Assembly (NCBI GenBank): GCA_030998225.1
Contig: JAPYXD010000677.1
Coordinates: forward strand, 15,313,501 to 15,377,500
Origin: Diplolepis rosae
Taxonomy: Eukaryota > Arthropoda > Insecta > Hymenoptera > Diplolepididae
DNA: 64,000 bases
Direction of reading: 5' to 3'
The notes under the pieces: generated by a model
Databases searched by the model: none
What the model was told of the DNA's origin: nothing
Seen by the model: the letters and a program-made list of their open reading frames with translations, nothing else
Shown: in pieces, positions 43,801 to 64,000 of the stretch
How positions within the stretch are numbered: the first letter of the stretch is position 1
Layout: the number at the start of each line of letters is the position of its first letter
Made by a program: the position numbers and the translations under genes

Positions 43801-46135
43801 CATTAGTTATTATTTTAAAAAATTTGAACATACAGAAATAATTTATTAACAAACATTTATTCTTTATTTATTCTTAACTGAACTTTTATTGATATCACTG
43901 AACACCAATTTTTCAAAATTAATGATGAATCTTCTTCTCGAGAAAATAAGCTCTTATTTTTTTAAATCACATAATTTTTTTAAAAATTGGTGTTTAGCAA
44001 TATTAGTAAAATTTTAGTCAAGAATAGAAGTTTATAAATAAATAATATAATTATGTTCGAAATTTTTAATGAAGGATGATATTTTCTTTTTGAATCGATA
44101 TTATCAATAATTATATTACAATTCCTGAATGAGTAATTGAATATTTCTTACGGTGGCTTGTTTGTCCGCGAGGAAACTACCTATATATGCATATGAAAGT
44201 AGAGTAACGTTCATTAATTCCTTACTTCCAGTTTGGTTACATACATAAGTTTTACTCTGTTTTTCTATGCGTGGAACCTAACCGGATGGAAGGTATTATC
44301 GAGTTACTGTATATGAAGATGTATAATCCTATAAAAATCAAAACATTTAATTTAATAAATGAATTTTAAATAAAAATGAGAAAAGCTGTATTAAATCAAT
44401 AGTCAATTTTCGACTAAAAAATATAACGACTATTAAGTTAACACATGCTTAATGTGAAACTCAACAAACTCTAAATTATCTCCAAAAAACGGATTTAATT
44501 TTTTTCATTCTAAAGTTCAGAGAAAGCAGAATTTTTTAGATTGTAATTGCCTTTTATCATTCGAAATTTACAGTGGTCTTCTGCTGAATCAAGCTTTAAT
44601 AAAGAACCACACTTTTATAATAAACATACTTTCTCACTAATGTTCAGAAGTAATTATAAAGATTAAAAATGAAAATAACAAGAGGAAATCTTAAAGCTAA
44701 CGATAAATGTAAACAGGATAGTGATTAGTGTACTCTGAAAACTTGCAGGTATCTCATCTTGTAAATTCATCTCGTGTTGAAAGACACGAAACAACAATTC
44801 AAGTACTAACAGCATTCTCTAAACCTTCATTTAAATGTTAAATATTAACTTCGTTTTCGAGAATAAAATTCAAGTTTTGATGTAATCGGATCCATAAAAC
44901 CTGGCTTTATAAGCAGAACAACGCCAGGACGAAGTTTCATCGTGACTGATTTTTCGTGTCTTACGATGGAAAACAGTTTTCAGACACACCTGAAACCACT
45001 ACCGCGCATGTATACATAAAAAAATGTACATATTTACAGTGTAGAAATTCTACTTCGATACATCTCTGTGGATATATCTACTTAAGTTTGATAAGAGCTT
45101 ATAAATATATTGTTAAATCGACAATCAATATAATATTGTTTTATTTTGTGCACGTATATGAAGAGTGATTGGCACTAAAAGCAGTTTCATAAAATCCAGA
45201 GGGTTCTTCAATCTTTCGCTCTTGATTCTGATCAAGTTTCATCCATCTTGATGAATATACTTATTCGATTGCAGAATCAATTTTAGGAAGAAAGAAATAG
45301 TTTTTTTTTAACAAAAGCTTAAAAGAAAATGTCATAAATTATGTCGAATTTCAACTTTGGGGTTTCCTAAATTGTTTCAAGTACTTTTAAATCATGTTAA
45401 TTGTTTCTCCGCTTGCTGATTGCTCGTATCGATTGCAAAGCGTCTATTCCGAACACTAAGCGTATGTGAAATACGCTGTAATCGCAAAGCACCCAGTTTG
45501 AGACTAAATCAACCGCTCTGAACGTAAAGCACTTATTTTAAGAGAAAATAATTGCAGTCTGCGTTGATTAAACATAATTGATTAAACAGACAGCTAAATA
45601 TGATATGAGAATCGACGACATTCTTCTTTTCATGTGAATCCATCAATTATTTTTAGACATATATTTTTTACTGATTGTTAGAAGAATAAAAAGCTGAACG
45701 ATATATATTGTACTGAATTATTAGTTCTCATCCAAGAAATTACGTTAATAATCAGCATCAAACAGGCTTTAAATTTTGTCTATGAGAAGAGTAAAAAACA
45801 GGAATTTGAAAATGTATTCTATTTTTCTTGAATTAAAATGTACCTTTCTTCTGCAGAAAATATTTTTGTAAAAAAATATTAGTGTAAAGTAAAAAAAAAA
45901 ATTTAATTTTACGCAGTGATAGTTCAGATGAATGTATAAGATGTGAATAGAGTTATCAAATTCCAAGTTCTTATTTCTCTTGCTTTGATAATAATGCATC
46001 GAACACGAAAAGCATTTTCTTGAAAGTTTGACTAGAGATTACCAACGAAATCAAATCACCTTATATGTGAATAGATTTGAATAGAAGTTAAGAACTATAA
46101 TTAAAACTAAGAGAAGAGCAAAAAAAGTAGCTGAC
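40898..46135. other. Gene-poor AT-rich block
   Basis: No convincing gene in 5.2 kb. Two islands are CpG- and GC-rich (40930-41110 and 41705-41830, with words like CACGCGTGCGTGCG) in otherwise AT-rich DNA. 43866-44028 is an imperfect inverted repeat (ACTGAACACCAATTTTT against AAAAATTGGTGTTTAGC). All open frames are short and without domain signatures. Confidence 0.5.
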
Positions 46136-56167
<10,032 letters not shown>

Positions 56168-57478
56168 TGTGCTTCCTTGATTCCTTTATCGAACAGTAGA
56201 AACAAACTGGTATTTTAAATCATTTTTCAAAACAACAATTTTCTGTTCGATTAAAATTGGAAAGTAACATTTAATTAAAGTTGAATAACGTAAATGATCA
56301 GTTACGCCTGCCAAAAAAATTTAAGTTCACCAATATGAAAGAAAAATAATTTTAACAAAATTTACTGGCAACAAAAATGTTTTTATATATTCTAAATAAA
56401 TATAAAAACTTAACACTTAATGTATAAATGAAGTAAAAATAGATTATAATACAATTTTACTTTACATTTTCATTTCATAAAAAGCTTTTAGGTGGGAAAA
56501 ATGTGTAGTATATTAATTTTGTTCATATTAATTTCCTTGTAAAAATAAAACACAGTTGTTTTAAGTTCTGCGATATATTTATAACTACTCTATAGAATAA
56601 ACATAAGCGCAACATGAATCATGAAACTACCTGGGGGGGGGGGGGGGGGCACGTTTGACTTAAAAGGAGATTTTAAGGTCCAAATTAGGTAAAGTAAAGA
56701 AATGCTACTTAAAATGGTAAACATATAAACTACTTTGTATAAACCAGATTACAAACAGCCTTATTAATTTAGAATATACAAAACATATGGAAATTCGTGT
56801 TGCGAAAGATTATTAACAAACAAAATTTTTAAGCTGATAAAATATTTAGCTTCAAGAACTACTAACTTGGCCTGAAATCGAAAAAGTTTTATGAAATACG
56901 ATCAAATACCTTAATGTTTTCTCTAGCTAACTTGGGAAAGTCTTGATGATTTCACACATTATTATTCAGTAGTTATAGAAACATTATTTAAAGAAGGAAA
57001 GAAACTAAAATAATAAAAATTAAATCGTTCGACATAATAAAATTGTATAAAAATGAATTGTTATAAAAATTATTTAAATTCGTTGATTTAAATTTAAGTT
57101 AAAAAATCAATTGACATTTAAATCTTAAAATAATCCAAACTCAGGTAAAAACTGCTTCAAAACCACTTTCGATATTCATGAATAATAAAGTTCTATGACT
57201 TGAAATTTTCAGATGTCTCATGACACTGAAAGGTCATTGTTGTCAAAAAATAACTTACACATTTGTAACCCACCTTCACAAGTTTAAACAAAAACTCCGA
57301 CAGTCAACACCCGCGATCAAAATAACAGAATTGATTATTATTCTTTTGTTATCAGAACAAATTATAAATTCTAACTGTAGTCAAATAGCACTTGGGAGCA
57401 ATTTAAAGTAGATTTCAGAGCAAGGTGAAATAGTGTCCTTCTAGTTTTATTCCTGAAAGTAAGCAGATGAAATTTACC
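56168..57478. other. Presumed first intron of MAST
   Basis: AT-rich. A possible acceptor (TTCGATAAAG) lies just above the initiator codon at 56167 and a good donor (CAG|GTAAAT) ends at 57479, so this is probably one intron. It contains a G(17) homopolymer at 56633-56649. No other gene recognised. Confidence 0.45.
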
Positions 57479-57830
57479 TGAGAAACTTTGCAGAAACAGG
57501 CAAAAGAGATTCGAAGAGACGAGTTACGAACGACTCTAAGCGTGCATAGTACACTTGACAAATGGAACGACTGGGAAATCGGCAAAGAAATTTTGTGTCC
57601 CGGCTTCGAAACCCATCGTGACAGATGAGCGTCTCAGGGAACTACTGGAAATTGGGGTTCTTAAAATCACAATCGCATTTTTTTTAAGAGGAGGGAAATG
57701 AATTACGAAACGCGAGACGACCATGAATTCTGACTCATGACGGACACAAACACACATGCAAACACAACGCAAACGCAATCGCCTTCATCGTGCCACCAGT
57801 GACTGCTAGTGACTCCATACAGTAAACCCT
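57479..57830 (-). promoter_or_regulatory. Candidate 5' UTR exon and promoter of MAST
   Basis: On the minus strand this CpG-richer segment ends with TTTCTCAG|GTAAATTTC, a good splice donor. It holds several short upstream frames, including one of 80 codons from 57778 that has no recognisable domain. No TATA box was identified. Function as a 5' exon is inferred from position and the donor. Confidence 0.4.
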
Positions 57831-58652
57831 AGCATTCCCTAGATAACATGCTTAAATTACTAAAAATTAAAAATAAAACCAGATAAAATCAAAGCAAGTG
57901 CAAGCGCAAGTAAATTATAGATAACCAGATAAATAAAACAAAAATAAAGTTTGGAAATTTTATTAAAATTGAATTTTTTACTTATGTACAAATAAGTAAA
58001 CATTACTTTTATAAATTTTAACCTACCACTGGAATAAAGTTAAAATACATAGTTCTGACATAGTACATATCTACATATGCAGAACATATGCTACATTGCT
58101 ACATAATAACCAGTAATACCTCTGGTAATACCTGGTAATACTAACAATTTGCAAAAGTTTCTGTTTTATCAGCTGATGGTGTCAGTAAACAAACAATTTT
58201 TAAATGACAAATAAGAAACTAGTGTTGACATTAATAAATATTAGCAAAAACAATTAAGAATGATACATAAAACAATTGCAGATATGTAATCTCATACTCT
58301 GTGTAGAAATGCAGTTATTAGGGATATAAGGTATTCTATCCTAAAAACAGAATCTAAAAACTAAAACATCTAAAACAACGCATAACCTCTATGAAAACAA
58401 AAACAACTGCGAAGTGAACGCGTCAACGAATTTTTTATACTCCATTCTATTTTGTGATTAATTTATTGAACCTTTTTTGAAATATCCTAATAAATACCTC
58501 ATGATATAAACACCATTCATGGAATCTTATAAAAAATCCACAAATCCCGAAAATATAATGCGTAATACCCGTAATACGTGAATATAACGTATAAGTTTGT
58601 GTAGTTTGCGAACTTCGTGTTAAAATTATATTTATTTTACGAAAAAACGCTA
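57831..58652. promoter_or_regulatory. Divergent intergenic region between MAST and POLH
   Basis: About 0.8 kb between two head-to-head genes. It must include the POLH promoter and 5' UTR and probably part of the MAST promoter. A small pair of repeats of GGTAATACC lies near 58118-58138. No core motif could be assigned. Confidence 0.4.
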
Positions 58653-61600
58653 ATGATGGCAAGTTTAGTTGACAGAACTGTAGTGCTAATAGACATGGAT
58701 TGTTTTTTCTGTCAAGTTGAAGCTAAAATTCAACCAGAATACAAAGGAAAACCACTTGCTGTTTGTCAGTATCTTCCATATCAATTAGGAGGGTATGTAA
58801 TATTTTACCTTTACATCCTTTATATATGTTAATACATTAATAATTTTTTATCTTCTAAAAGTCTTTAAATTTCTAATGTTAAGTTAGCTGTAAAACAATT
58901 AAAATATTATGTACAGAATAATTGCTGTAAATTACGAAGCAAGAGGCTTTGGAGTTACTCGTCACATGCGGGCTGAGGAGGCCAGAGAAAAGTGTCCAGA
59001 AATTATTTTAGCTTGTGTTCCAGGTCTTCGTGGAAAAGCAGATACTGCTAGGTAATTTAAAAATAATTTTTAGCATTATTTAATTTATAAAAATTGTAAA
59101 ACTCTTCTATGGATGCACTTTATGTATTTGCATATATTCTCCCAAACCATTATAATTTTAAATGTTTTACTTTTCTGATAAGAAAAGAATAATTTAGAAA
59201 TTACTATTAATTAAACCATTTTTTTATTCCTTCGAGATGCAACAAATAATACAAATTTTTGTATTTCTCAGATATAGAAAAGCTGGAAAAGAAGTCCTGG
59301 ACGTATTAAAGAAGCATTGTAATAAAATTGAGCGAGCCAGTGTGGACGAAGCTTATTTAGATATTACACAAATAGTAGAAAATCGAATGGCTGCAACTCC
59401 CACTTTTTCAACTGATTTGCAAAAAAAATTGTCAAATACATATGTTGTGGGATATTCAGAGTCGGACGAAAATGATGAAGGTGAGGAATTCATAAAAAGG
59501 TTGCGTTCAAATTAAATACCAATTTGATTTTAACCTCATTTCTTTCATTTAAAACATACGATTATAATTTTTAGAGAAAAGAAGAGAAGGTCTAGAAGCT
59601 TGGCTGGATTCATCATTCGGCGAATTAGACGATATCAGTGCTCAAAAGCTCGCAGTTGCTGGCGCTGTGGTTGAAGAACTGAGATCTGAAGTATATGAAA
59701 TAACAGGATTTAGATGTTCGGCGGGAATTTCATACAATAAAGTAAGTAGTTTTTACATTCTTAGGATAGTTCCAACTTCAACTTAGATTAACGCAAATCA
59801 TGTTTCAGATTTTGGCTAAGCTTGCATGCGGTTTACACAAACCAAACAAGCAAACAATATTACCAATAAGTGCAGTCCCCATATTATTTAAAACATTACC
59901 AGTGAAAAAAGTTAGAAATCTTGGTGGAAAACTCGGAGACGTTGTGATCGATTCTCTAAAATGCAATGTTATGTCAGACCTTTTAAAATATTCCTTGCAT
60001 GATCTGCAAAAAGTTTTTGATGAGAAAACAGGGTAAATATTTATTCATTCTAATATATTTAGTTTATTTTACCATATTTCACTCAGTAAAATCTTTTTTT
60101 TTGAACAATCAATTTCATATCTTTCAGAATGTGGTTGTACAATATCGCTCGTGGAATCGATAATGAACCTGTTATAGCAAGATTAATTTCCAAATCAATT
60201 GGTGCATGCAAAAATTTTCCTGGGAAACAGGCTATTGTCAATTCGGATGCGGTAGGTATCATGTAAAAGGAATAAACTAAAATAAAAAAAATATCTAAAT
60301 ACGAAAATAAAACTTATGTATTATGGTTTTTTAAACAGTTGAAGCATTGGCTTGGTGAACTCTCAGCAGAAGTTTGTGAGCGACTGGAACAGGATCTTGA
60401 AGAAAATGAAAGACGCGCTTCACTTTTGACAGTTAGTTTTCATTACTATCAAGATAAAGTGATGATTTCACAATCACGTTCTTGCCCTCTAAATTCATAC
60501 AAGCCGGAAAAAGTTACGTCCTTATGTCACAACATTATAACTAAAGCGACAAAACATCCGATATCTTTTCTTGGACTCTCGGCAGGAAAGTTTATACAAA
60601 CTAAAGGCAGTGGACTTTTTCGAAATTATTTCACAGCGAATATAAATAAGGAAAAAAACAAACTCGATTGTTCTGATTTTCTCGAAATAAAGGATTTATT
60701 AGATTTACATTGTGAGCATGAGAACAATGGAGAGATTCGTCTGTCATTGAATTCCGAAGAATTAAAATGCAAAAATGTAGATAATCCTAAAAAAAATAAT
60801 GAAGATTTATTTGAAGATCATAAACTAACTTCTACTAGTAGTTTTGATAACGCTTTGCATTCGGAGCATTTTAAACAGTCATTTTTCATGAATATTTTAA
60901 AGGAAAGACAAGAAAGCTCAAAGGATCAATTTATCTCTGAAGAAGAGACTCTGAACTCTGACATAGATGAAGAATCTAGTGCAATATATGACTCTAATAA
61001 TACTCGTATGTCACATCCAGAGGAACTAAAAGCTGTAAAAGATCATTTGAATAATGCTGGTAATTTAAATAATATCCCGACAAATTTTCTTTCCTTCAAA
61101 GAATCTTCAAACGAATTAGAAACATTAACAAAACATGAAGAGATTTCATCGGAAGAAAAAAAAGGATTGAAACTGAAGTCTTCACAATTTTTATCACAAG
61201 TTTCATCCAGTAATTGGTCTGCAGCAAAAATGGACAATGTAGAACCATTCGTAAACAATAATGGAAATGTAACTGTTAAATTGCACGAAATCTTTCCAGA
61301 TTTAACTGACATAGATCCAGGAGTAATATCTCTTCTACCACTAGAACTACAAAAAGAAGCTTCCGAGCTTTTGAAAAATAGCATTAAGTCGACCAAAAAA
61401 ACTGCAAATATTCAAGCGAGGAAATTTAAAAAAAATACTAAGTTAAGATCTGTTGATCAGGGTTCTAGTAAAGGTGAAAACTCGATTCAAAATTTTTTAA
61501 TAAAGTCTACTTTAGGTTGCGAGATTGATAATTCTCTTAATAAATGTGAAAAATGCCATCAATTGGTGCAAGTAGAAAAAATGCAGGAACATAATGATTA

Positions 61601-61769
61601 TCACGTCGCACAAGATTTACAGAAAGAGATGAATAAATCTACGAAACAAAATGTAATTACCAAAAGAAAGCAAAGTTTCGATTCAGGTGTGGAAATGTTT
61701 AAAAAGCGTCATACAAAAAATTTAAAAAATAATACAAAAAACAAATCAATAGCAACGTTCTTTCTATAA
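58653..61769 (+). CDS. POLH: DNA polymerase eta (Y-family)
   Basis: Seven exons: 58653-58792, 58917-59051, 59272-59480, 59575-59741, 59809-60032, 60128-60251, 60339-61769, giving 809 residues. Two adjacent in-frame ATGs; I start at the first. The catalytic carboxylates sit in LIDMDCFF (D14, D16) and ASVDEAYLD (D117, E118). Helix-hairpin-helix and little-finger regions follow (LGGKLGD, SIGCSKNFPG-like SIGACKNFPG). The C-terminus carries a UBZ finger (C736, C739, H751, H755, with EHNDYH) and a PIP-box-like KSIATFFL at the very end. A UBM-like IDPGVISLLPLELQKE lies near 655-675. The enzyme bypasses UV photoproducts in the nucleus, recruited by ubiquitinated PCNA. Confidence 0.95.
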
Positions 61770-62067
61770 ATCTAAATTTAATATTCGTCTAAGTAGATAA
61801 GTCTGTAAATATTGTAATAACTAAACTGATCAATGTACTTTGTATACTTTAGTAAATTTTTTATTTTGCATAGACAATAGTATTTCTTCAATAGTCATGG
61901 ACCAAACTTATTAATTTTATCCTTATAGGTATTATTAACTTTTTTCTAAAATTCTAAATACTGAATTATCAAAAAATGGAATTATTTGAATACATAAGGT
62001 AGATGATCTAGTAATTGTCACTTCACTCTTGAAATTTAACTAACGAAGTACTGAAAAACAATTTTAA
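61770..62067. other. POLH 3' flank
   Basis: AT-rich, with no gene. It probably contains the POLH 3' UTR. Confidence 0.4.
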
Positions 62068-62140
62068 CCAGTTAACTGTGATTGACGAGTATACTCGTCA
62101 TAAATACATGGAACTCTCCATGGTCGCCACAGTTAACTGG
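62068..62140. mobile_element. 73-bp piggyBac-like palindromic MITE
   Basis: Flanked by TTAA at 62064-62067 and 62141-62144. Ends CCAGTTAACTGTG and CGCCACAGTTAACTGG, with an internal hairpin GACGAGTATACTCGTC. Same length class and layout as 31002-31073. Confidence 0.75.
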
Positions 62141-62234
62141 TTAAATGAAATATTTTGCAATAACGGATAGTACGACATAGTAACATGGATTAGCAAAAAT
62201 TGTCAAAATCAATGATAATCCATTAAAGTTGTAT

Positions 62235-62422
62235 GGTAGGGTCTGACGTTACAAATTATATACAACCGCTTTATAATTAAAATAATAATTTTAACAAATT
62301 TTACAGAGAAGACAGTGATGCGTTACATTTTTCTGCATTGCTGTCTTCTCCGGAAATTTTTTTGAAATTATTATTTTATCAATAAAGCGGTCATATATAA
62401 TTGGCGATGACAGACCTCACCA
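62235..62422. mobile_element. Palindromic MITE of about 190 bp
   Basis: GGTCTGACGTTACAAATTAT at the left and an inverse ATTGGCGATGACAGACC at the right; inside, ACCGCTTTATAATTA against AATAAAGCGGT, and GAGAAGACAG against CTGTCTTCTC around the centre. Confidence 0.75.
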
Positions 62423-62499
62423 CACAGCCTTAAAAAGTAAGATTATATATCTACCTGATTACTGAAATTAAGATGCCGATTACAGAGACATTTACCTTA

Positions 62500-62716
62500 C
62501 AGGGTGAACTATAACATATTGAAAAAAAGAAGTAGGGTGGTAAAGTTTAAAAAAAAAAACATATCGAAAAGTCCTTTTCAATTTTTTTTAAAAACAATAT
62601 TTTTTGAGTTTTAAAGTTTCAAATACGCTAGAGTAGGATATAGTAATGATTTTATGAAAAAGCTAAGGGGTTGCTAATGTTTTTTTCGATGTCTCAATGT
62701 ATTATAGTTCACCCTG
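62500..62716. mobile_element. Mariner/Tc1-type MITE of 217 bp
   Basis: Ends CAGGGTGAACTATAACATA and a diverged TGTATTATAGTTCACCCTG, with TA on each side (62498-62499, 62717-62718). No coding capacity. 62719-63237 holds nothing recognised apart from the presumed 3' UTR of the next gene. Confidence 0.88.
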
Positions 62717-63237
62717 TATGTGATGCAGCATGAGAAAACTGTTCTAACAATCTACTTTAAATAGTTTATAACAGCTTAATTTTTCGATTAATGCGAGTTT
62801 GGAATTTCCCAAACGAAAGAGAAGCTCAAAAACAATATAAACCATCGAAGTCTAAAAATCGGATTTTGTGACGTAAGCATCTTTCTCTCATCCTGCGTCA
62901 CATTTTAAATCAAATATTGTTTGCAGAAAAAAACATTTTTTTAGAAATTTTTCATTTAGTTGTACATTCGTTATATCAATCTGCAAAATTTATTCAACTC
63001 AGAACGCTGCAGTACATATTTTTTATTTATGTATTACTATTTGTTAGATTATCCCCATATTATCGAATAGCATAACATTCTTTGCTAAATAATTTCCGGT
63101 TTGAGTGTATGATCTAAAATTGTTCTTTGCAACTTTAGCTTAGCTTATAGAAAAATCGATAATATTTACTTGACTTAGCAGTGAAAAAAGCTTTCATATA
63201 TTATAATTATGAGTAAATTAAGTGCATTCGGACATTT

Positions 63238-64000
63238 CTAATAATTTCGGCCTCTTCCACGACTGTAGCCTCCCCTCTGGTAGTTAGAATCTCCTTGATT
63301 CCATCCTCCTTGAACCCTACCCCTTTTCCCTTCATCCCTTCTATTTTCACCATGATATTCTCCGCGTTTCCCATAACCAGTATTTGGTTGTGATGCAGAC
63401 TGGAAGTAATCCTGTGCCCTTGGTTGCTGAGCGAAATAATCTTCTGATCTATATTTCCTTTCACCATCAAATCGATTTTGACCAAAATTATTTGTTACAT
63501 CTTTATTGTCGCGATAGCCTCCTCCGCCTCTACCACCACTGAATCCACCTCTATCACTGAAGTTTCCACCTCCTCTAGTTGCATTTCCACCTCTACCAAA
63601 TGTATTTCCGCCCCTACCACCCCTAAAGTATTGACATTATTTATTGAATAGATTTCTAAAATTGTATAAATGATAATTCAAGTTAAGCCAAAATTCGAGT
63701 TAATTACCCGAAGCCTTGTTGCTGTCCACTCATGCGATCCTTTTGCCAAGGGGGCATTTCTGGAGGAGGAGGTTCCTGTTCATACGGCCTTCCACCTCGG
63801 TCAGGAACCGCACCAATAATAACTTTGTTAACATCACTACGGGTGTTTTTTCTAACCGACGCATTGCTTGTTTTTTCCAAAATCGCCAAATCCTCCCGCG
63901 CTGCCAGTAAGTGTGCAACTGAAACATCTGGGTCGCAAGCCATACCTTGCCTTTTATTTTTGTAACAAGTCATCACTTCGTTTTCCTTGCTTTTTAATCG
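63238..64000 (-). CDS. FAM98: FAM98-family protein, C-terminal part (runs off the window)
   Basis: Two exons of a minus-strand gene are visible: 63708 to beyond 64000 and 63238-63622 with the stop. The conserved end of the FAM98 domain reads VAHLLAAREDLAILEK and then PDRGGRPYEQEPPPPEMPPW, which is diagnostic. It is followed by about 125 residues rich in RGG/GRGG repeats, with FGRGGN, SGGRGGGGYRD and a final SRGRGRNY. FAM98 proteins associate with the RTCB/DDX1/ashwin tRNA ligase complex and bind RNA; RGG boxes are typical targets of arginine methylation. The 5' exons lie off the window. About 225 residues are visible. It faces POLH tail to tail. Confidence 0.93.

Noticed and set aside
42805..45999. 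Short frames in the gene-poor block
   Set aside because: AT-rich, under 80 codons, no domains and no splice support.
57536..57778. 80-codon minus-strand frame upstream of MAST
   Set aside because: No domain; it lies in the likely 5' UTR exon and is better read as an upstream frame.

Overview
The window is AT-rich nuclear DNA from an arthropod, almost certainly an insect. Support comes from GT-AG introns of animal size, conserved animal single-copy genes, and an insect-type repeat load (mariner, R1-like LINE, Ty3/gypsy LTR element, Tc1/pogo, hAT and piggyBac-like MITEs, long foldback elements). A parasitoid or other hymenopteran is a reasonable guess, but nothing here proves the order.

Layout. 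1-13.6 kb: a long foldback (palindromic) element of unknown family, split by a complete 10.5 kb minus-strand Ty3/gypsy retrotransposon (851 bp LTRs, 4-bp target duplication) that lacks a recognisable RNase H. 13.6-27.7 kb: repeat-rich DNA with two mariner remnants, one split by a 3.7 kb element that itself carries a hAT MITE and a long foldback. Then come minisatellites, an R1-like LINE fragment, palindromes and a three-level nest of TA-flanked elements. 27.9-34.6 kb: two convergent housekeeping genes, IMPACT (+) and ARCN1/delta-COP (-, 8 exons). 34.6-46.1 kb: a gene-poor block with further copies of the same foldback families, a 5'-truncated LINE tail, a Tc1-like MITE and one exon-like SAP-type fragment. 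46.1-57.8 kb: a MAST-family Ser/Thr kinase (-, 21 coding exons, 1674 codons). 58.65-61.77 kb: DNA polymerase eta (+, 7 exons, 809 codons), head-to-head with MAST. 61.8-63.2 kb: three small MITEs. 63.24-64 kb: the 3' end of a FAM98-family gene (-), running off the window.

The five cellular genes do not form a pathway. IMPACT tunes GCN2-dependent translation control, ARCN1 is a COPI coat subunit, MAST is a kinase with a PDZ domain, polymerase eta performs translesion synthesis, and FAM98 belongs to the tRNA ligase/DDX1 complex. Exon coordinates were derived by hand from splice sites, reading phase and family similarity. Every reconstructed reading frame closes in phase.

The most notable material is structural: recurrent foldback families with nested insertions, a gypsy element whose pol is interrupted where RNase H should be, a duplicated genomic piece of IMPACT inside an ARCN1 intron, two roughly 72 bp TTAA-flanked piggyBac-like palindromes, and a UBM-like motif beside the UBZ finger in polymerase eta. 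I found no evidence for a new multi-gene system.
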